This document shows, piece by piece, positions 57,128 through 64,000 of a stretch of 64,000 nucleotides of DNA (the first letter of the stretch is position 1; each line of letters opens with the position of its first letter). Source of the DNA: Pontederia crassipes (Eukaryota > Streptophyta > Magnoliopsida > Commelinales > Pontederiaceae); the NCBI GenBank assembly GCA_030549335.1, contig CM060194.1, forward strand, positions 36,411,171 through 36,475,170, read 5' to 3'. The translations under genes were made by a program, and so were the position numbers. The notes beneath the pieces were generated by a model. It was given only the letters and a program-made list of their open reading frames with translations, was not told where the DNA came from and did no database searches.

Positions 57128-57592
57128 CTATGCCATCATCTTCTGCATGTGTTTTAATGATTGATATTGGGAAGCATCAGGTTGCCTTTTCAATATATAA
57201 TTTTTTGATGGAACAGAAGGTTGGCCTTGATTCTGATTATAGGCAAATTTCGGATTGTGTCTCCAACCACAATCGTTGCTCCTGAAAAATGGGTTGGAAA
57301 TAAAGTTAGCATTTTCAATTTGGTTTGAATCTGAAGTGTTACCTATAGGGCTATAATTGCTTGAATTTCCCATTAGTGACATCATCTGTTCGAATTTTTG
57401 ATTAAGTGACTCCAGCTGAGCCACTATTTCCGAAGAATGTATTCCTTGTGCAGCATGTACATCCTGAGTTCGATGAGATGGTCTCCTTTCTTGGCTTGAC
57501 TTGAGGGCTATAGCTTTAATAATATAATGTATATCACTAGGGCGTTTAGATCCCTTGGTCGAGCTTATCTTGATCTGCAGCTCGCAATCCAT
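57128..57592 (-). pseudogene. Athila-like gag, C-terminal part (frame-separated)
   Basis: This continues gag after the break at about 57,600. It has a linker with VAQLESLNQKFEQMMSLMG (coiled-coil-like) and a tail with NPFFRSNDCGWRHNPKFAYN, matching the GWRNHPNFSW-type motif after the knuckle in Athila gag. The usual CXXC-type knuckle before it is missing. It ends in KHMQKMMA, and nothing of protease or reverse transcriptase follows. Confidence 0.75.
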
Positions 57593-57627
57593 GGTAAAAA
57601 TCTTCCATCACTTGCCACTTTGGAATC

Positions 57628-58287
57628 CTATTTATCAGGAACTCTGGCTAACAATTCCTTATATCGTTCCCAGGCCTCATTTGATGTCTCATCATCGTCT
57701 TGAACAAATGCCCGTAGCTCTCTTCTATATTTGCCTGCTTTTTGTGGTGGGCAATATTTTCCAACAAATTTTTCTACTAGCTCCAACCATGAGTGAATCG
57801 ATCCTGCAAGTAACGTTTTAAACCATGTGGAAGCTTTGTCATGTAAAGATTGTGGAAATAATAAAAGACGAATAACTTCAGAAGAAACATTATTATTTCT
57901 AAAGGTGCTCAGAGTAGCAAGAAATTTGTCAAGGTGATCATGAGGGTCTTCGTGAAATCCTCCTCCAAATTGAGATGCTTGTATCATCCTCACGATTGCC
58001 GGATTGATCTCAAAATTATTTGAATTGATTTTAGGCAGCACAATGCATGATTCTCGATCATTATATCTGGCCGAGACATACTCTCTCATAGAAAGCTCTG
58101 CTTCATCTTCTCGCCGATTATTTTGTGATGGAACTAGTTCATTTTGTTGCTCCAGTCTCTGATTGTTGCGTGCTTGTTCAGCCATTCTTCTTATATCTCT
58201 TCTTAATCGGTGTGCAGTTCTTTCAATTTCAGGATCAAATTCTAAAATTGGATTTGAACTCCTAGTGCGCTTATCAAAAGATTTCAT
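57628..58287 (-). CDS. Athila-like gag, N-terminal part
   Basis: Gag forms the particle that packages element RNA. The ATG is at 58287. The first 80 residues are basic and polar. The retrotransposon gag domain follows from about residue 85, with NSNNFEINPAIVRMIQ, FGGGFHEDPHDHLDKFL, LLLFPQSLHDKASTWFKTL and SWLELVEKFVGKYCPP at about residues 165-185, ending in EAWERYKELLARVPDK. All are hallmarks of Athila gag. It terminates after 219 codons, and a second open stretch (57592-57128) continues the gag sequence in another frame, so a frameshift or stop divides one original gene. Confidence 0.88.
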   Translation of the reverse strand: MKSFDKRTRSSNPILEFDPEIERTAHRLRRDIRRMAEQARNNQRLEQQNELVPSQNNRREDEAELSMREYVSARYNDRESCIVLPKINSNNFEINPAIVRMIQASQFGGGFHEDPHDHLDKFLATLSTFRNNNVSSEVIRLLLFPQSLHDKASTWFKTLLAGSIHSWLELVEKFVGKYCPPQKAGKYRRELRAFVQDDDETSNEAWERYKELLARVPDK

Positions 58288-59338
58288 GATTGGTTGTGAT
58301 TAAATATTCAGTATTATGTCGCCAAATGATCCATTACGGCCAAGAAAGAAAAATCCACAAATAAACATGTCGAAACAGGGTCAAATCAATATGATTAATC
58401 ATGACATAAAACAAAATTTAAAACATTACGGTCGCAAAGTAGTTTAGACAATAATTGTTGGTAGTAAGAAAATCCAAGGCATAAAAAGAACACGAGATAT
58501 ATGCAGTAAATCTATCGGCTGTAAAATCATGCATTTAATCGAATTCTTAATTAAACCAATGCGCAAGAAAGAAATCAATTCGATATCATGGATAAAGTCA
58601 AATTTCGGCCGTAAAACTTAGATAAAGTTTGTCGGATAAACAGAGTATTTTACGGGCATAAAATTTTTTTTGAAGTCATTAAAGCCGAAACGAGGTCAAA
58701 TCGAATTTATACGTTCAGAAATATTCTATGGTCGAAATGAAGTCGACAACCTTTGGCCGTAAAACAGAACAGGGTTTCGGCCGAAATAAAAATCAAACGA
58801 AACATCGACAAATGACTCATTACGGCCGAGGAAAAGTAAAATTCATATCGGGCGTAAATCGATGAAAATTAAGTCAAATGTGATCCTTTACGGCCGAGAA
58901 AGAAAGACGAGACATGATTCGAATAGGGCGTAAAAACTTATACCATATATAAATTGGCCAAAACAAGGTCAAATCAATATGCATTACTCATGGAGTAAAA
59001 CAACGTTCGGATAAAACATTACGGCCGTAAAACAGAAGATTAGAACTCAGAATTTATTGCGAGGCCGTAAAACCAGTAAAGCCGACAAAATAAATCACAA
59101 TCGTAAAACATAAGTCGACGGTGTAATCTAAAAAATTCAATCGATGTCAGAATTTAAGCCGAAAGTCAACAAATTATAAAAATGTCGTGACCTTTATCTG
59201 CAAAAGAAAAATGTTAGTTTATTCACAAAAAATAAAAATAATTAAAACAAATAGTACATGTTTACAAAGAATTATTTACAATTTATTTACATCTCCTAAT
59301 AATTCATAAAAATTAGAAATTAATTAATAAAATATTTT
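58288..59338 (-). other. Athila-like untranslated leader
   Basis: About 1 kb between primer site and gag, with no coding sequence. The word TTACGGCCGAGAAAG and its variants (GGCCGTAAAAC) recurs at least ten times, related to the CGGCCG block at 56.2-56.8 kb. Confidence 0.6.
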
Positions 59339-59354
59339 CCGGCAATGGTGCCAA
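59339..59354 (-). other. Athila-type primer-binding site
   Basis: Minus strand TTGGCACCATTGCCGG, five bases inside the 5' LTR. Athila elements typically have TGGCGCCGTTGCCGGGG, complementary to tRNA-Asp. Confidence 0.8.
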
Positions 59355-59359
59355 AAACT

Positions 59360-61231
59360 TGATGCGTAAAATGATGTAGCAAAATAAAATCGCTAGCAAG
59401 TGCACTAGTCGCTCAAGTAATATAGTAAATAGGAGTAAAGAGTGTCGAACTCATAAGAAATATTATTAATTTAATATCTGAATTTATAAATTAATAAGAG
59501 AGAAGAAAAACATGGATTTTGGAAAAAAAGGGTTTTTTAAAAGTAAAATAAAATAAAGAAAACAAGATAAGATAATGTAGTGGTGTTGAAGTTAGGCCTT
59601 AGGATGAAAATAGATCAGGATAAATATTTGAACCATAAAAGATAAATTTAATCTTTAAAGATGGATTAGAGTCTTCCTAAAGTAATCTAACATGATTAAC
59701 TTGTGGTCTCCACGGCTGGCATCCCTCAACCTAAGCATGTAGAACTATATTAAATTAATAAGAATTGAAGTCTCCATGACTGGTACCCTCAAAATCATAT
59801 TAAAATTAAGATGCATTAAATTGGATTTCCTAGACTATTAATCACTCCACAAACTAGTATAGATTAATAGACCACACAAATTTGATTCTCCACACACTAG
59901 TTATCAAATTTATGTTAATTATTAATTTCAAATAAAATCAATTATAATTAGTATAATAAATTCTGAAATTAAACACTCCACAAAATAGTATAGCCTAATT
60001 CAGAAATCCAATTAACTAATATAAAAGCATTAAGCATAATTAATAATTGATCAGAAAAGATTAAAACAAATAAAATAGGGTCCAAACATTTCCCTTCAAT
60101 TAATAATCTCCTAAAATAAAAAGATATAAAAATATGGAGTTCATCCTAGAAATTCTGGAGAGATAATAAAATACAAATAAAAATTGGAAGAATTACACAC
60201 AAAATAAAAGTAGAGCTCTCGAATTGGGCAGACAGTCGGGCAGCCTCTCCGACTCCCAGTCGTCACACATCTCTCCTCTTGGTCGTAGCCTGCAGAGCTC
60301 ATGACTCGTCGTGGAACGAAACCTGAACTTCCGAGCACCCCTTGAGACGATGGCTTCTTCACGTATTTATAGGTGCGGACGGGTCTTCGGGTTGATTACG
60401 GGCATAAATCGTACGACTGGATTTAAGTCGATACCGTCTCGGCCAAAAAGATAAGTTCTTTTAACTATTACGCCCAAAAAGATAAACTCCTCTTATCTTT
60501 ACCCCAAAACGATAGACCTTTCTTATCTTTACCCCTTCTTGGAATCTCGACCAAAATGATAAATAATTCTTATCTTTACTCTTTTTCATTACGCCCAAAA
60601 CGGTAGAGACTTCTTCAATTTTGGCCAAAATGATGAGTTCTTCTTGTCATTATGCCCAAAATGGTAAAGACTTCTTATCTTTACTCCTTTGATCAAATCT
60701 TGGCCAAAACGTTAAGTCCCTTCTTCTAATCTCTCCCAAAATGATAAGTCCGGTATCCTAATCTCGGCCAAAATGAAGAAGAGTCCTTTAATTATTACGC
60801 CCAAAATTACAACTATGCATGTCATGTTACGCTAAAAAAATCTCAAGTTGCATTGTTTTTACCCCCAACATGTCATCCATAAAACTTATCTAATGAAATG
60901 ATAAACTCCTTTACGCCTTCATCTGATCTTCGACTGTAAGATTTTTGTATTCGAATTGCGGTGATAAATCACATTGCAACTGAATTGCTGCCGATACATT
61001 AATAATTCATTTAGTATAATCCCTCGGATAATTGTGTATTCACCCTTTCCTGCAAAATAAATATCAAATTTTAATTAATCCATCCATAATTAAAATATTA
61101 AAAAAATTAACAGTAAAAATCGATAAATCCAGAATTATGACTAAAAGTGACTAAAAATGATGCATGCCATGATCAAATTACATAAAAATTAATTAAAATA
61201 AGAATCTAAAATATGTTGTATTTTGCATGCA
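59360..61231 (-). repeat. Athila-like 5' LTR
   Basis: Very similar to 53061-54927, differing by scattered substitutions and small indels. TATA box at 60360-60373 on minus. The end beyond GCATGCAT (61231) differs from the left copy. Confidence 0.93.
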
Positions 61232-62457
61232 TTTACAATGAGATTTTATTAATATTCACAATAGAAGAAAATTTTCTCTAAACTCGCCTATCAAAATAAA
61301 TAATTCCCATAATTATCACAAAATAAAAGGCAAAAATTTGCAAATGAAAATTCAAAATTTTCCTTAAGACTTCAAGGTGTTCTTACATTATATAACTTAA
61401 CTTGCTTTCCTATGTTACCTAGAGGATTTAAGATCTTATAGGCGTTTTCCCTCAATTTAGCCATTAGGATAACTTTTTCTAGTTTTAGTCAACAAAATAA
61501 CTTTTACCGTAAATGTCTGATTTACATGTGCAAATCGAGGACTAGCAAAAGTTAGAATTCTTTTATCATTGAAATTAGCCATTGAGTTCTAATCTCAACC
61601 ATTGTAATTCTTTCTACCACTTCCTTGATCAATCCTTCGATAAACATTGCTACTATGCATGTTCATCCAATCATCATTTTTGCTTATCAAACTTTGCATC
61701 TGCTTCCTTGATCAATATTGTATTTACCAATTGCTTTGTTGCCACTAGCCAATCGAGTAAACTTTGAGCGCACCATTTATCAATACATTCTCGATCTTCA
61801 TATTTTGACCAATTTGACATTCAAATTCTTTGACTGACCACATAGATTGATTGGATAATCAAGATTGGTGGTTCAATTGTCTATTCAACTAGTATGTGAC
61901 TTTCTAGGTATTTATCAACATTTTTCAAGGATGCTCTATTATTAATCCTAAGCCTATTTGATAGTCATATGCTAGTTCATGTCAACCTAACCAATTTTAT
62001 TTGTTATAATCAAAATATGAAAATGATCCACTAGATTCAATAGCTTGGTTCAATTGTCTAACCAATTACAATGCATAAGTTTTTAGTTTTGTGAAAGAAG
62101 ACAAATCAAAGCATGTCATCAAGCAGTTGTCCCAAATTCTTAAGTTCACGAATCATATTGGCATATCTTGAATGTCTCTTTCATCTTATGAATTGAACAC
62201 TTTCAATAATTGATCGTAGTGATTGTGTATTTTTGTAAAGTCCTACCCATATTTTGAATATTATTTTACAATTTTGTATTCATGTACAAGAGAATTATTT
62301 ATCGTATTTAACAACGTAATACGAGCAATATAATTATTTTTTAACTAGAATTTTTATATTTCCATATCACTTTGAATTGGACATGAATTATCCAAATCAA
62401 TAGAGCATACATACTCATGCATTCTAATTTTTCAATATGAAAATTTTGTTGGGCTAA
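61232..62457 (-). repeat. Copia LTR, second part, and AT-rich sequence
   Basis: TTTACAATGAGATTTTATTA resumes the interrupted copia LTR. It contains GATCAATCCTTCGATAAACA-like and CCTTGATCAATATTG phrases (61,620-61,725) but no clear LTR end, so the outer boundary is unknown. Confidence 0.4.
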
Positions 62458-62571
62458 AGAGTGGTGGATGACTTGTCGATTGGCCTTTCATCGTGAGTGA
62501 AATTACTTGATGCTATAACTTTAAAGATTGTTAAATATTGATACAAGTGCAAACTTGCTCTAATATCAACT
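62458..62571 (-). other. Leader and primer site of a second copia copy
   Basis: GACTTGTCGATTGGCCTTTC (62471) corresponds to GATTTGTCGATTGACTTTCG at 52,667 beside the first copia copy. At 62558-62571 minus reads GTTGATATTAGAGC, a decayed methionine-tRNA primer site. Confidence 0.55.
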
Positions 62572-63560
62572 ATATAAAAAGCACTAAGAGAGGGGAAGAA
62601 AGGTGAATTAGTGCATAAAAATGCAATAAAAACTTTAAATCAATTTTTAAAACTGAGAATAAAACTGAATATACAATAATAGTAATATAAGTAAAGGATG
62701 CAAAAGGAAAATTGTGTTGAATGAGATTCATCACAACTCCTTTGCCTATGTTCTCGTTCAACCATGAGACCACTAGAATTCCATTATCTTCCACTTTTCA
62801 TATAGAGCGAGGAAAACATTTTTTTTATAAGACACACCTCTTCTAACAATAAGTTCCAAAATTCATCACAAGAATGTGAAACAAGTTTCCTCAATCATTC
62901 TTTTCTTATAAGCTCACACTTGAAACAAAAAGTAGGGGTGTTGAGTGAGTTGGGTCGACCTGCGAACCCGATAACCTGACTTGATCGGGTCAGTTTGGGT
63001 CAATGGTTGGGTCGAACTTGACTTGACCTGAGGGCATGAGTTGGAATTTTGACCTGAGTTGACCTAACCTGACTCGAAGATTCGATGTTTTTTATTTTTT
63101 CAAGTTATTTTAATTTTCACCTTATATTTTGTATAAAAAATTTAAAAATATTAAAATAAAAACTATTTTAAAATTATAAAATATATTTAAATATTTTAAA
63201 AAATATTTTTTGCTTTTTAAATGAATATTATATAATATTTTTTATATTAAATAATAGAAAAATAAGAAAATATTTTTTAAAAAAGAAAAATGGTGGTCAG
63301 ATAATCCGACCACCCGATCCAACCCTTCAAAGAGGGCTAACCCGACCTGACCCAACCATATCAAAATCGGGTAGGTCAGGTCGAGTCTGAGGTTGGGTCG
63401 AGTCAAAAGACCCATGAACACCCCTAACAAAAAGAGAGAGGAAATGGTTTGCAAAAAAAATTCTAAAAAATGTGCTCTTATAAATGGAAGAAGCTTTGGA
63501 ACAATTTTACTTATATGAATCACTTCTCTTCATGCTTATGAAGTCATCTAGACATCAGTA
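62572..63560 (-). repeat. Second copia LTR, containing a hAT MITE
   Basis: Starts beside the primer site with AAAAAGCACTAAGAGAGGGG and GGTGAATTAGTGCA, the family's typical terminal phrase. It contains the hAT MITE (62933-63426). The TATA-like CCATTTATAAG is on minus near 63,478-63,488. The far end is not defined. Confidence 0.5.
62933..63426. mobile_element. hAT-type MITE with perfect 8-bp target duplication
   Basis: Left end TAGGGGTGTTGA, right end TGAACACCCCTA, inverted with one mismatch over 12 bp. ACAAAAAG flanks both sides (62925-62932 and 63427-63434), the 8-bp duplication expected for hAT. Subterminal GGGTCGACC/TTGGGTCGAG stretches are also inverted, and the core is AT-rich. Length 494 bp, non-coding. 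Confidence 0.95.
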
Positions 63561-63661
63561 GTTTACTTTAGTTTTAGTCTTTATTTTTTTGTTATTTAAC
63601 ATTCTGCAAATCTTTTACCCTATTAGCCTATGAAATTAGTTTAGTTTAAGTTAATTCATTA

Positions 63662-63732
63662 TGAGTTTGACACTCTACTATTACACTTTATTACTTGAGC
63701 GACTAGTGCACTTGCTAGCTTTACTGTCATCA
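63662..63732 (+). repeat. Fragment of an Athila-type LTR 3' end
   Basis: TTACTTGAGCGACTAGTGCA then CTTGCTAGC (63691-63719) is the reverse complement of the first 70 bp of the 53.06 kb LTR, preceded by GTTTGACACTCT (GTTCGACACTCT there). It ends GTCATCA. It is therefore the LTR end of a related element in plus orientation. The next bases do not form the same primer site. Confidence 0.7.
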
Positions 63733-64000
63733 ATTTTTTCATCAGGATGACACACAAATGTGTAGCTATCTAGACCATGGTGGGCCAATGGGGGCAGTGA
63801 TACCGCCAACCCCGTAGGATAGGATGACCTAGTGCAAGGCGAAAACATTCGTAGGAAGAAACTCCCATCTAGATAGGACAAATGATAACCCTCCATTTTA
63901 TCTTATAATTCTGAACATATTTTTCAATCACGTAAGTCGATCAAGACTTAAGGGAGCAAAAATAACTCCTGATCATTTTTTTATATTCATATCATTAAAA
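63733..64000. other. Window edge, probably retroelement internal sequence
   Basis: Follows an LTR end in plus orientation and contains CCATGGTGGGCCAATGGGGG and GTAGGATAGGATGACC. A 71-codon minus frame here has no recognisable domain. Confidence 0.3.

Larger units (their letters stand above)
53061..61231 (-). mobile_element. Athila-like Ty3/gypsy element with gag but no pol
   Basis: Two near-identical LTRs (53061-54927, 59360-61231) begin TGATGCGTAAAATGATG; the left one ends TGCATGCATCA. The primer site on minus, TTGGCACCATTGCCGG, is the tRNA-Asp-type site used by Athila. The polypurine tract AAGCTTGGGGGAGTT adjoins the left LTR, so it reads leftward. Gag lies at 58287-57128. The remaining 2.2 kb has no protease, reverse transcriptase, RNase H or integrase; it holds CGGCCG repeats and a second GGGGGAG tract. 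It is probably mobilised in trans, if at all. The right LTR lacks its final CA, so the 5-bp duplication cannot be confirmed. Confidence 0.92.

Overview
The window is nuclear DNA from a flowering plant, almost certainly a eudicot. It is AT-rich, has GT-AG introns, a canonical plant MIR319 hairpin, a plant ATG18-type gene, and dense layers of plant transposable elements (CACTA, hAT MITE, plant L1-type LINE, Ty1/copia, Ty3/gypsy including Athila). I cannot name the species. Only two host loci look intact: an ATG18-like autophagy gene (minus strand, about 22.9-26.5 kb) and a MIR319 precursor (minus strand, 47.62-47.83 kb). Nearly everything else is mobile DNA, relics of it, or AT-rich spacer.

Layout. 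1-4.4 kb: one end of a CACTA element with a decayed TNP2-type transposase. 4.6-5.7 kb: a GC-rich minisatellite between weak inverted ends. 6.25-7.14 kb: a foldback element with arms of about 350 bp. 8.0-8.5 kb: an unidentified gene relic. 8.72-9.94 kb: a solo LTR with a perfect 5-bp target duplication. 10.35-10.92 kb: a LINE reverse-transcriptase relic. 12.3-12.8 kb: a copia integrase relic, followed by a complete non-autonomous CACTA element (12.77-16.08 kb, ATT target duplication) carrying a 21-bp GC-rich minisatellite. 16.2-17.7 kb: a Pack-type inverted-repeat element that captured fragments of a TTL (tetratricopeptide thioredoxin-like) gene, inserted in a tandem non-coding repeat. 18.5-19.9 kb: a copia reverse-transcriptase/RNase H relic. 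19.9-22.9 kb: AT-rich spacer. 22.9-26.5 kb: the ATG18-like gene in four coding exons.

27.0-27.55 kb: a probable MITE. 28.93-36.88 kb: a decayed Ty3/gypsy element on the minus strand with LTRs of about 2.3 kb. 37-38.9 kb: AT-rich DNA with microsatellites and a thrice-repeated motif. 38.96-44.76 kb: a full-length L1-type LINE on the minus strand with a perfect 17-bp target duplication. 45.1-45.4 kb: a possible second RNase H relic. 47.6-47.8 kb: MIR319. 52.05-53.06 kb: a copia gag relic and LTR, interrupted by a young Athila-like element (53.06-61.23 kb) that keeps gag, PBS, PPT and near-identical LTRs but no recognisable pol. 61.2-64 kb: the rest of that copia LTR, a second copia LTR containing an intact hAT MITE (8-bp target duplication), and a fragment of an Athila-type LTR end.

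The host features suggest two separate functions: autophagosome formation (ATG18) and miR319 control of TCP/MYB transcription factors. I see no operon-like linkage and no convincing novel molecular system. The more unusual material is structural: the captured TTL fragments, the gag-only Athila with its dispersed CGGCCG motif, the minisatellite cargo of the CACTA element, and the nested order of insertions, which can be read from target duplications.
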